64,000 bases of DNA from Muscardinus avellanarius. Its lineage: Eukaryota > Chordata > Mammalia > Rodentia > Gliridae. A program made the position numbers and the translations under genes. Location: assembly GCA_963383645.1 (NCBI GenBank), contig OY726573.1, positions 17,014,158 to 17,078,157 on the forward strand. Direction: 5' to 3'. This document shows positions 53,791 to 64,000 of the stretch, in pieces (the stretch's first letter is position 1; each line of letters opens with the position of its first letter). The notes beneath the pieces are model-generated. The model was not told the origin of the DNA, did no database searches, and saw only the letters and a list, made by a program, of their open reading frames with translations.

Positions 53791-55508
53791 GGACTAACTT
53801 TTTAAATGACATTTTCACTGTGATTCAATTGGTAAAATGAGTCATTGAGTTTTCTAGTGAACAATTTTAATTTAGGCAACAAAGAGAAAACACTATGTCT
53901 TACAGGGGAAAGAACAGAATTATGGATATAACTATAACATATATTATTAAAAACACTAAAACATAATAATCCGAGGGGAAGGGTAGGGCGGGGGTGGGAT
54001 TGAGAGAAACACCACCCTGATTGCTTTGCTTGATAATTTGCAAGGTGGAAAAATCCTCCTCTGGATCTTCCCCCGTGACTGGAGGTGGCCCTGCAGATGC
54101 ACAGAGAAGAAATAGTCACCAGTAGCCCAGACCGATTTTAGGGCTTAGCCTTTTCAGTTGCCCAAAACAGAGCACACCACGCACAAGACGCCCCCAGGAT
54201 GATCTCCACCTGCAGCAGCCAGGACCTCGGAGCTTCTCAGGGTTTTCACCCAAATTCGGTGACTGGGGCTCTGCCAGTGTCCAGCCCCAGCCCTCCCCTG
54301 GCCTCCCAAGCCCCAGCCCGGCTCCTCACCTGGCAGTGTTTCCTTTATGGCCTCAGAACTGCTTTGCAAAGCCAAGAGTTGCTTGGGTGGCTCAGTAGTT
54401 TCTTGGCTAAGCAGTTGGTACATGGGCCCAGGGTGCCCAGCAGGCCGTATTGCCAATAGTGAGACAACCCTGGGAGATCCAGGTGGCAGCAGTGTGAGAG
54501 GCCAGACCTTCCTTGTCACACCAGCCTCCCATGTTAACCCTGCATGGTGAGGTTCTGGGCCTCCTGCCCCTACCTCACCAGAGTCCAGCTCCTCTCTATA
54601 CCCACCCCAACATGGCAGCCCTGGCCCAGACAGAACTGGGCACCAAGGAGGGGCTGACATTAGCCTCCAAGGAAGGAGCCCCTGATCGATATGTGAGCAG
54701 TTCTCCCTACTTGGGGCATCCTGGCACCCTGACTCTCCCTCCTCCCCACTGGCATCTCAGCTCACGGAAGAGAGATGGGTTTGTGCTGTGTGCATTGCAT
54801 TTGCTCCTTGACATGTCTGGCAAGTGGGGCAGGAGCTGGAGTCTGTGCCACCCTGTCCTCCTTGAGCCTTGACCTCATACACCAACGCCCTGCCCAGTTC
54901 TCTGTACCTCCTGCGCGTCTCCTCTCCTCTCTCATGTGCTGCACACCGACAGCAGGCCAGGTAGGCACCTTGCCTTCCGTAGTGCGGGCACTCCCTGCTT
55001 GCATGTCTACTGTGACCCTGGGATGCTCAGAGTGTGGGAGGAGCCCAGGAGGGCAGGGGCTGCTGTGGGCTCTGGTCACTGTATCATGGTCAGTGCTTAC
55101 AAGTGTCGGCACATAGTGTGGCGTCAAGTACCGTTGAAAGATGGAACCCACCCAGGTCTTTCTAAGACGTCTGCGTGGGCCTGGGGTCCTCTGCCACCCC
55201 TCATCGAGTCCTGCTTTGCATTTGCCAAGGGAACCTCAAGTCTCCTCTACAATGAGGACAATTATTTGGCCCAGGGCCTTCAGTATGTGGTGAGGCAAAG
55301 GCTTCCTCATGTGGACAAGACAATCATCAATAAGACAAGCACAGCCCCTCCTGCAGACACTGAGGTCCTCAGGCCTGTGTCATCCAATTCCTTGGAGGTG
55401 CTACACAGTCCTAAAATAATCCTCTGAGGCTGGTCCCTTAACACCCAGTGCTCAGAGGAGTGACGGAGGCTAAGGGGGGTACAATCTCAGATATAAGAGC
55501 CAGGGCAT

Positions 55509-55509
<1 letters not shown>
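53791..55509. other. unique sequence, no gene recognised
   Basis: GC-richer from 54050. The 168-codon - strand ORF (54660-54154) and 163-codon + strand ORF (54936-55427) have no recognised domain and no convincing splice framework. Old L2/MIR-like wording at about 54990-55130. Confidence 0.35.

Positions 55510-55556
<47 letters not shown>
55510..55556. repeat. (TG)n microsatellite
   Basis: About 23 TG units. Confidence 0.95.
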
Positions 55557-55558
<2 letters not shown>

Positions 55559-55721
55559 CTCTCTATCTGTATAACCCGAACTCATTCTTGCAGCAATTTG
55601 GACATGAAGATAACATGTAAAAAGAGAAAAAGTAAGAAAATGGAAAGGTTGAGCCTAAGTTAAGCTGAATAGTTATGGTGTGCATGCACGTACCCCTCAA
55701 AAATGCATGTGTTTCAAAATC

Positions 55722-55925
55722 CAGGTTTGGTGGCACATGCTTTTAATCCCAGTACTTGGGAGGCTGAGACAGGAGAATCACAGGTTTATGGCCAGCTGCA
55801 GTAACTTGGTGAGGCCCTTTGCAACTCTATGAGATCCTGTTTCCAAATAAAAGAATAAAAAATTAGTTCTGGGGGTGTACTTCAGAGTTAGAATGCCTCT
55901 GAGTTCAATCCTCATGATTGAAAAA
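55722..55925 (+). mobile_element. B1-dID SINE
   Basis: CCAGGTTTGGTGGCACATGC to CTGAGTTCAATCCTCATGAT. Confidence 0.86.
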
Positions 55926-56509
55926 ATAAAATAAAATTCATGTTATCCCAACTTTACCCTGCAGTGATGGAATTAAGATGTAGGACCTTAGGGACATGAT
56001 AGCCACACGAGGTTGGAGCCCCCATGAGCAGGATTAATGCTGGTACAGGAGAATTAAGCTGCCCACGTGTGCTGCCCCACCATCTCTTCTGCCATGGAAG
56101 GACCCAGCATCCATTTCCTTTTGTCTTCTTTGGCCATGTGAAGATAAAGCAACAAGGCACATCCTTGAAGCAGAAAGTAGCTTCTGGAAAACATCTCTAC
56201 ATTCATGAGAGAAATGAGTGAAAAAGACAAATGCCTTAGAATTACGATGAAATGGATTTTGAGAATCATTGCTGTAGAGTGACCACTAAAAACAATAATC
56301 AAATGTACGTTAAATTGTATGGATTGGAAAATGAGATAATAAAAATATCTGATCAGTTGAAATAAGGAAGAAAGGAGCAAGAAGAGAAGAAAAGATAAGT
56401 AGAAACAAGATGGCAGACTTGAGTCCAACTCTGGTGGTTATTATATTAAATACAGATAGATTAAACACTCTGCTCTAAAAATAAAGGTGATATTAAAAAT
56501 AAAAATCAG
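55926..56509. other. no recognisable feature
   Basis: AT-rich unique sequence. Confidence 0.35.
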
Positions 56510-57210
56510 GGGCTTCTGAGAAGATGGCAACTGAGGAAAGCAGCACATCTTAGTTGTGCTGACATTGGTACTCTATTGCCATGAACACAGCGTCTTGAGA
56601 GGAGAATAAAAACCGGCAAAAAATGGAAGAAAGCAACAAAAACATTGAAAGGGAGTGGAAACAACGCCAGAAGACAGAACAGAGGACATCACCCTGCCTG
56701 CTTTCCTGATGAATGCCTGTGGCTACACGGGCTATGGTGGCACCATCTTGCCTAACTGCACTGGGAATATGGCACTAGGTAGAGACTCCAGAGACCCTCG
56801 ACAAAAAAAGCCAATGACTTGATGTGAAGTAAAGCTGCGGCTCATGGAAATTATAAGTGGTCGCACCTCACTCCATGCTCCACAGAGATGCAGCTCCCTG
56901 GACACGCAAGTAGAGCCTGCAGCAGCAGGGTAAAGGCTACCTCTTCCTCCAGAGATTCAGAGGGGTGCTCAACAACACCTTAACTAAACTAGCTGTCCCT
57001 GCAGGAGACTGCCCAGTGTGGCCATGGGGACTCACACAGCCAGTGATAGAATTTGGGGTTCTGATACTCTCTGTTTTACCCTGGTGAAGTTGGTAGTGGA
57101 GTCTTCTGTCAGACACAGCACAGACACAGATTATCAGACAACCTCCAGGGCCAATTGGACAAAGAGGCCTACAGTATGCAGGATGCAGGGCCCTAGTAGG
57201 GCCTCTAGAG
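56510..57210 (+). mobile_element. L1 5' UTR start, family 2
   Basis: Opens GGGGCTTCTGAGAAGATGGC, has the same order of phrases as 51325-51720 (AGCAGCACATCTTAGTTGTG, AAAGCCAATGACTTGATGTG), and flows into the duplicated region at 57.2 kb. ORF1 was not found downstream. Confidence 0.55.
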
Positions 57211-57214
57211 ATTT

Positions 57215-59990
57215 CCACAGACTACCCAATCATGGTGACCTGTCGTTTCCAAGTGGAGAATTTTGGGAGCAAAGACACAGCCAGGTCTCCTTTATCCAGC
57301 CCCACCCAGAGGAGAATACAGAGACCCTGCCTGCCATTCTCCTGCACAGCTTAGAGGAGAATAGACAGAGCCTGCCCATCATTTCTCTGTGAGGTCCCAG
57401 TTAGATCACCCCCACTCCCAGCTTGGCCATCCAGCATGGCTTTTAGGCCCCGCAGGACACGCCTTCCCAGGAGCTAATGGTACAAAAAGATTTCCTAACC
57501 ACCAGGCGACCCTGATGTGCACCTGTGGCCACCACCATGGACAGAATCAGGGCTGGAAGCAGGTTACCTGGAGAACTGTGACCCAGATCATAAGGACCTG
57601 TTGCTGTTACCTGCTGGCCCCAAAGATTTTTTTGGATCTGCCCAAGTAGATCCAGTATAAAGGAAACAGAAGAGCCCTGTCTTATATACTTATAATGTGA
57701 CTCCAGGGAAAGCAGCCACTGAGATGCACACCAACAGGTAATGCACTCAAGCATCTTATTACACATATAATTATGTCATTTTCAAATGGTAAATCATAAT
57801 TGTTTAGTGTGATGGTTTGATAACTCTGTACACTGTGGGATGACTAACTTCTAATTATCGTATCTCTCATCTCCCTGGGACCTGACTTTAACCACAGTGG
57901 ACTCTGAAAGACACCAGCCAGAGTGAGATGCTTCAACACATCACTGTGGGCTGAGCAGCAAAATCACTGCTGGGCAGCTGCTGCAGTCCTGCTACAGTGC
58001 TCTCCACACTGCTCCCTGAGTTCTACCCTAACCAAGCATAATTGTCCAATGGACTTCTGGGGCCTGGGCTTCCTCCTCCAATATTTGCTCTCAAACTCCC
58101 TCCCTGCTGAAGGAGCAGGCTCCGCAGGGAGTTATGGGGTGCCCGCTCACCTTTGCACAATGCACAAAACACCATTGATCATATGTTCACTATAGACCAG
58201 ACCAGAAGCCATCAGCCAAACTCATCTGAGCTGAATATTAAGTATTACATACTTAGAAGGTGTCTCCAGGGAAAGCAGGCTGCTGAGATCACACCAAGCA
58301 GGTCATGCACTCCAATGTTTTCTTTTATATTTGGTTGTATTATGTCACTTTCAATGATAAGTCACAATTGGATGCTTCTCTGGGTCGTAGTGTGATGGTT
58401 AGATAACTCTGCCACTGTGGGATGACTTCTTCTAATTATTCTATTTCTCAGCTCCCTAGACCCTGACTTTGACCACAGTGGACTCTGACAGACAGCAGCT
58501 AGAGTGAGATTATCCAACTCATTGACTTTGGGCGAAGTCAAAAGATCACCGCTGGGCAGCAGCTGCAGTCCTCCTGTGGTGCTCTCCACTCTGAGTTCTG
58601 CCAGGACCAAGCATAATACTCTGAGATGGATATCTGGGTTCTGGGTGTCCTCCCCCACTATTTGCTCACAAATTCCAAGGAGCTGAAGGAGCAGGCCCTG
58701 CGGGGAGCTATGAGGTACCCACTCACGTTTCCCTTTGCATAAAACATCATCTACCAGATATTCACTGTAAACTCAAACTAGAGGCCATTAGCTAAACCCG
58801 TCTAGCATACCTCTGGCTGAGCCAAGTTGAGTACTCATCAAGTCCTCATGAGCTGCTTTGAAATACCTGAACCCCAAGATGTTGAGAGTCATATGTCACC
58901 TGGGGCACAACCCACATTGAACCTGGCTCTGTGTCCAGTGAATATTTGACCTCACAATGGCCACTTACCAGATGCTGCAAATGGGGTGAGCTGAGACGCA
59001 CTCCAGGTTTGGTGGGAGCATCAGGGGTTTGGGCCTCCTCCATACCCACAGATACTTCTGCCTTCACTGTCTCCCAAATTGGAGAGCCAGTGAGAATTTC
59101 TTTCCCATTTCCCTGTTCTTGCTCTATGAACATTGCCTAGCCAAGGAGGGCACAGAGTCAGGGCAGAATGGGGGTAGGAGACACAGCAGCCTACTATTCC
59201 CCTGTGCAGTCTGCAGGAGAGTAGAGACAGTCCACCTCCCACTCCCCTGCCCAGCTGGGCAAAGAGTAAAGAGAACCTGACTACTATTCCAGAGGGGAGA
59301 CTTTGGGAGCAAAGACACAGCCAGCCCCCACCCCCACTTTCTGCAGCCGCACCCAGAGACTGCAGAGTGCCTGCCTGTCATTCTCCTGTGCGGCTCAGAG
59401 GAGAGTAGACAGAGCTTGCCTGCTGTTCCTCTGTGAGGCTCTAGTGAGAGCACCCCACTCCCAGCATAGCTTTCTAGTGTGGCCTTGAGGACCCCAAACC
59501 AGTTGTCTTACCAGGAGCTATTGGCACAAAAGACTCCCCCTCCACCTAGCAAACCTGTTGTGAACCTGTGTCCACACCATGGACAACTATCGGGGCTGGA
59601 AGCAGGTCACCTGGAGAAATGTGACCCAGATCATAAGGACCTGTTGCTGGTCCTGCTGGCTGCAAAGATGTAACTTGGATCTACACAAGTAGCTCCAGTG
59701 AAAGGAGATCAGAACTTTCATATACTGTTCAATTAGAAGTTGGCTTCAGTAAAAGCAGGCGGCTGAGACGGAAAACACCAACAGGAAACACACTGCAGTG
59801 TTTTATATATGGTTGACCTTGTCGTTTTCAGTTGATAAATCACAACTGTGGCTGTTTTGAGGTTTAGTGTGATGGTTAGGTATGTCTTTAGACTGTGGAT
59901 TACTAACTCTTCCTAATTAGCATATCTCCAGTTCCCTGGACCCCGACTTTGGCCACAGTGGACTCCAACAGAAAGCAGATGGAGACACAA
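57215..59990 (+). repeat. ~2.04-kb duplicated block with ~570-bp internal repeat
   Basis: GGGAGCAAAGACACAGCCAG occurs at 57265 and 59305 (2040 apart). TGACCCAGATCATAAGGACC occurs at 57579 and 59622 (2043 apart). Within the first block, CTCCAGGGAAAGCAG (57701, 58264) and CCACAGTGGACTC (57892, 58473, 59953) mark a second repeat about 563-581 bp long. No long ORF is conserved between copies. It may be an extended L1-family-2 5' UTR with large monomers, or an LTR-type element; neither is proven. Confidence 0.75.
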
Positions 59991-60979
59991 GGCCATCTGA
60001 AGCCTCCTGGACACTAGGACCCCTCTGCTGGATCTTGATCTTGATCCTGGTCTGCCTGATCTTGAGTAACCACTCTGGGCTTTACTTGTATCTGTACTCC
60101 ATTAGACTGATAATAATCATTCCTCATCCATGTAAGTTTGAAATGGAACTAGACATTGGATGTCCTCACCCAGATCTGGTCATTACTGACTCCCTTTTCT
60201 GTGCTCACCCAGCCTTTCCTCAGGAAAAGCCTCTAGTATAAAGTGCATCTGGCTCTGGCATCTGGAGGCCTGATTGAGGGGATCAGGCCCTGACTCTGGC
60301 CATGGTAGTGTCCCCACTGCCATGGCCCTTCCTCTGCCTGGCCGTGATTAGAGACCAAGAGTCCTAGAGGGGTCTCGGCCCAGGAACATTCTCAGGAGGC
60401 TGGATGACAGCCCCTCAGAACAGCTGGCTGGGGCCTTTTCCACAGGACATTGTCTGCTCCCCAAAACCCAGTTACTGCTTCAGCTGTGTGGACTGTAGGT
60501 CCACTGTATGACTCACTCTGCATGTGGTGAGTATCATTTTCCTCCAAAGGATGGAGGCTGTACTGAACCTTTGAGCAGAACTGTTTCTGCTTACTACAAC
60601 CCTTCTTCTGATTCATCCCAAATTTTCCGCGTGTAGTGACCCCTCCCATGGCACAGGAGAGCAGCTGTGCTGTAGAGTGTGGCAGGGATGCAGGTTAGGC
60701 CCTCTGAGCGCCCCTGCTGCTTCATTCACAAGGCACCTGTATTTCCTTGGGAAACTGTTTGCTCAGGACTGTTGGCAGGCTTCCTGGGGTATCACTTGCA
60801 GGATTTCTTTTCCAGCACTGAGGTCCTTGAGGAGAGGGAGAGGCAGTGAGAAGTGGGGAAAGGGCTTGGGCTCTGGAATCGTGGGCCCTGGCTGGAACCT
60901 GACCTCAACCCCATGAAGCCCAGAAACTGCATGCGTCACTGGAGTCAGGCCATACTGCAGAAGGCTGTCGAAAGGCTTT
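59991..60979. other. unique sequence, no gene recognised
   Basis: Possible MIR-like text near 60865-60905; nothing else. Confidence 0.35.
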
Positions 60980-61155
60980 CTCATACTTGGGAGGCTGAAA
61001 CAAGAGGATCCCAGGTTTTGGGCCAGTCTTAGCTCCTTAGTTAGGCTCTCCACAACTTAGAGAGACCCTGTTTCAAAATGAAGAATAAAAAAACTGGGCT
61101 GAAGGTTTATCTTGGAGATAGAATGCCCTGTGTTCAATCTCTGGTACCACAACAA
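60980..61155 (+). mobile_element. B1-dID SINE, 5' shortened
   Basis: CATACTTGGGAGGCTGAAAC to TGTGTTCAATCTCTGGTACC. Confidence 0.82.
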
Positions 61156-61277
61156 AGGGAGATTTCTAAAGTCCCAGGTGAAGCTGAATGCATAAGAGCA
61201 TGAAGTTGTTGGTGGTGCGCTTCCTGCTGAGGGCCAGTACAGGTTGACACTCCTCTGTTGTTGTTTTTTTTTTCAAA

Positions 61278-61425
61278 TGCCAGGGCAGCAGCTGATTGTG
61301 GAGGTGCATGCCTGAAATCTCAGTACAACGAAGGCTGAAACAGAAGGATCGCAGATCAAGGACAGCCTCAGCAAGTAATGAGACTCTCATCAACCTAGTA
61401 AGAGGCTGTTTCAAAATAAAAGTAA
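61278..61425 (+). mobile_element. B1 half of a SINE
   Basis: GATTGTGGAGGTGCATGCCT to AGAGGCTGTTTCAAAATAAA; the dID half is absent. Confidence 0.75.
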
Positions 61426-61432
61426 AAATTAG

Positions 61433-61750
61433 GAGAGCCAGGCATGCTGGTGCATGCCTGTAATCTCAGGATTTGAGAGGCTGAGACAGGAGGATGGCAG
61501 TTTGTGGACAGCCTCAGCTACTACTTAGTGAGGCCCTTTGCAACTCAGTGAGACACTCTTTTAAAATAAAGAATAAAAAATAGAGTTGGGGATGTAGCTC
61601 AGAGGTAAAATGATGCTAGGTTCCATCCCCAATACTGCAAAAAATTAAATTAAAAAATAAATATCAATATCAATTTAAAATTAAACTATGGGTGTAACTA
61701 GGAGTTAGAATGCCCCTGGATTAAATCATCAGAACCACAAAAATAAAAAA
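61433..61750 (+). mobile_element. B1-dID SINE plus extra dID half
   Basis: Dimer at 61433-61645 (GAGCCAGGCATGCTGGTGCA to TTCCATCCCCAATACTGC), A-rich tail, then a second right half at 61675-61745 (ATGGGTGTAACTAGGAGTTA), again a trimer as at 21165. Confidence 0.8.
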
Positions 61751-62185
61751 AAATGAAAAAATAAATGAGGGGTAGTAACAGGAGATTGTTGTTCAGTGAA
61801 GTTTTCTACACTGGAATTAAGAGGAATTCAGCCCAGGACTTTAGATACCAGCAGAGTGCCAGTCCTGGAGTGAAGGGCCATGTGTGATGGGAGGGCATTT
61901 ATTTTATTTTTGTGGTGCAAGGTGGCTTACAACATATATCAGTACCACATGGAGAAGGATGCTAATGGCCACTTCTGTCCAGCTGGGCCAAGGAATGCTG
62001 CCTATGTACCAGGTGTTTGACCCTGATCTGGATCCAGATCCAGAGGTAAGTCCACAGGGGAGTGCTTGCCAGGCTCTGTGGCAACTGGACTGTTTAGCCA
62101 TGTTTCAAGTACTAGTATTACAGGTTTGTGCCACCACACCTGCCCTAGAGAACATCGCTCCCATTTCCTGACCCATCTTCCTTTT
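61751..62185. other. upstream of CHCHD4-like copy; unassigned
   Basis: An open, exon-like stretch (61915-62045) ends CCAGATCCAGAG/gtaagt, but no protein family was recognised. A SINE B1 remnant may lie at 62100-62144 (- strand). Confidence 0.3.
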
Positions 62186-63060
62186 CCAGGGTTAATACTG
62201 CCAAATGGAGACACTAACTGGAACTCTCTGTGCCTTGGGGAATGGCCAGTGGCCCCTATGGGGAACAATTCAAGGCATCCTTTTCCTGTTTACACTATAG
62301 CACAGAGGAAAGCAAGGGCTCAAACTTTGTCAATGATTTTCAGGTCATGCAAGAATGCATGCAGAAAGATCTGGATTTCTATCTCCCAAAACATGAAGAT
62401 GAGGAGAAGGCAGCAGAATGGGTAGAGGAAGTGAAGCTCACTGAGGCCACTGCCAACTCAAGAAGAGGAGATACTGAGCTGATGGAGGCCTGAGCCCTAG
62501 GCTTTAGTGCTTCCACACAGAGTGATGTGGGCCTTTTGGAGAAAGACTTTAAATCACCTCCGAGAAGGTGTCGTTCCTTCTATTGTTCTTTGCACTGTAA
62601 TGTACAGAATAACTTATTTTGATGATCAAGAAAGAGTCTTGGCCTTTTTTATACCCCCAGTACCAACAACAACAACATCAAAGCCCAGGTTTGGGGCCAC
62701 ATTCACTCTGGCTCTCAAGTCTGATCCGATGCCAGTTATGCCCAGAGCTTGTGAGACCTCCTGTGTAACCTTTGCTAAAGCATTCCCAAGCAGGTGGAGA
62801 CTATCTTTAAAACCCTGAAGCCCCACTGTCCAAGTCTACTGGGCAGCTTTCATGTTGTCAGATCAGATCCCTCAAAAGCAAACAAATATTGTAAATCCAT
62901 ATGTAATGGGATGCAGAAAATAATCTTTAATATCAAGAAGAGCAAACCATTTAGATCTATGTGCTATCTGAGTCAAAATATATATGGATTAGGAACTATA
63001 GGATGTAGCAGAACTACAGCCTCATTAACTACTCTTAGATCTTGAACTAAATGATATTTT
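62186..63060 (+). pseudogene. CHCHD4P: CHCHD4 (MIA40) pseudogene
   Basis: CHCHD4 is the intermembrane-space oxidoreductase that drives disulfide-linked import of small cysteine proteins. The copy begins at [16 protein letters not shown], loses one base in the next glycine run, then reads [39 protein letters not shown] and an acidic tail to TGA at 62493; 3' UTR-like sequence follows. The redox CPC is changed (NSLC). Of the twin CX9C cysteines at least one is lost (phenylalanine in KGSNFV). Exon 1-2 coding sequence is absent. The copy starts right after CTTCCTTTTCCAG, which looks like a splice acceptor, so an unprocessed fragment and a 5'-truncated retrocopy are both possible. Confidence 0.85.
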
Positions 63061-63126
63061 CCTCTTGGTTTTAGCACTGGGAGGATGGATGTGTTACATA
63101 GGGAAAAGCAGTGAACCATGTTTAAA

Positions 63127-63425
63127 AAAATTTAGAAGCTTAGCGTGAGGGCACATGCTTGTAATCCCAGTACTTGGGAGGCTGAGACAGGAGCATCTGG
63201 GTTCACAGTCAGCCTCAGGTGCTTAGTGAGGCCCTCTGCTGGTTAAAAGACTGATCATAGGGGGCCTTGCCAAGGGCAGTCATGATGGGAGCAGATGGGC
63301 TCACTTCCCTTCGGACGTAAGGTCAATGATGAGAAACTGTTTCAAAATAAACATTTAAAAATCAAACTAGGGGTGCAGTTTGGAGATAGAATGCTCCCAG
63401 TTCAACCCAAGTACTAAATAAATAA
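63127..63425 (+). mobile_element. B1-dID SINE split by ~80-bp insert
   Basis: Left half at 63135-63240 (GCACATGCTTGTAATCCCAG), interruption at about 63241-63330, then linker and dID half (GAAACTGTTTCAAAATAAAC to AGTTCAACCCAAGTACT). Confidence 0.7.
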
Positions 63426-63439
63426 ATAAATATAAAAAA

Positions 63440-63630
63440 TGGAGAAGCCAGGTGTGTTGGTGAACACTTGTAATCCCAGTACTTGGGAGGCTGAGGCAAG
63501 AGAATCGCAAGTTCCAAGCCAGCCTTGGTAAATTAGCAAGACTCTATTTTCAAATAAAAAATAAAAATTGGGCTGGGAGTACACTTAGAGGCAGAATAAT
63601 TCTGGGTTCAATCCCTAATACCACACACAA
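63440..63630 (+). mobile_element. B1-dID SINE
   Basis: GAAGCCAGGTGTGTTGGTGA to TTCTGGGTTCAATCCCTAAT. Confidence 0.86.
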
Positions 63631-63975
63631 AAAAAGAAATCTTAATAAGAGGCTGAAGAACTCGGTGTGCCTCTGGATTGATAGGATACTGCTGCCTGTG
63701 GGGGTAAACTTTTGGGGTTTTTTAATAAAATGAAAACAGGCTGAACATTAATTGCCTTGATTGGAACATCAATGTCCCAAACCTGATAATCTACCCAACA
63801 TAAAATATCCTCAGATATATTTTTGTCTTGTGTTGGCCCTTGGACTTATTATTAATTCACCTAAAAATGAGGGAGGATTTCTTGGTGCTAAATTAAGATT
63901 GCTCCCAAGGAGGCTAAAAAAAATCTCTTCCCAACAAAGGAGTGGGACACTGGGAGAACTAAAAAGGCTTGAGTA
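63631..63975. other. no recognisable feature
   Basis: AT-rich unique sequence. Confidence 0.35.
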
Positions 63976-64000
63976 CGACTTCCGGGAAGATGGCGACGGA
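63976..64000 (+). mobile_element. 5' end of a fourth HAL1-like or L1 element
   Basis: ACTTCCGGGAAGATGGCGAC at the window's last bases matches the 5' end of elements A-C. The body lies outside the window. Confidence 0.75.

Noticed and set aside
54154..54660. 168-codon - strand ORF
   Set aside because: No domain, no signal sequence, competing ORFs on the other strand and no splice framework.

Overview
The window is mammalian, and most likely rodent. It is packed with dimeric SINEs of the B1-dID type: a 7SL-derived (B1-like) left half joined to a tRNA-Ala/ID-derived right half that lacks the anticodon arm. There are also L1 pieces, older MIR/L2-like fragments and many microsatellites. B1-dID is known from squirrel-related rodents, dormice, beaver and kangaroo-rat relatives. 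The young L1-dependent elements suggest a lineage with recent L1 activity. The species cannot be named from sequence alone. No intact single-copy host gene was recognised.

Host sequence: three decayed lipoxygenase loci lie on the + strand. An ALOX15-like pseudogene (3.5-6.9 kb) keeps exons 2, 3, part of 4, a fused exon 6/12 remnant, and intact exons 13 and 14. A lone exon-10-like piece lies at 10.5 kb. A 5' lipoxygenase remnant (exons 1-3) lies at 25.2-26.8 kb. A frameshifted CHCHD4 (MIA40) copy lies at 62.2 kb. Two weak candidate exons (41.0 and 46.3 kb) and a GC-rich island (43.5-44.5 kb) are not assigned.

Mobile DNA, the main interest: (1) Three copies (0-2.3 kb, 4.1-5.9 kb, 27.3-28.9 kb) of a composite non-coding retroelement. 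It consists of a GC-rich 50/100-bp VNTR fused to the last codons of L1 ORF2 and the L1 3' UTR with an A-rich tail. Two copies have target-site duplications (TSDs), and one carries extra ~178-bp monomers at its 5' end. This is the layout principle of primate SVA elements but with different parts. (2) Three full-length ~2.77-kb ORF1-only (HAL1-like, 'half-L1') elements nested inside one another at 32.24-40.64 kb, each insertion marked by its own TSD. A fourth copy appears to begin at the right edge. Between ORF1 and the 3' UTR each carries an antisense piece of L1 ORF2. (3) Both families and a local L1 (8.5-9.1 kb) end in the same type of ~150-bp G-rich L1 3' module, which suggests that two different passenger families use one L1 machinery.

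Other layout: 10.9-16.3 kb holds two degenerate + strand L1s, 44.7-46.3 kb a - strand L1, and 51.3 and 56.5 kb two starts of a second L1 5' UTR family. The 57.2-60.0 kb interval contains a ~2.04-kb duplication with a ~570-bp internal repeat of unknown nature.
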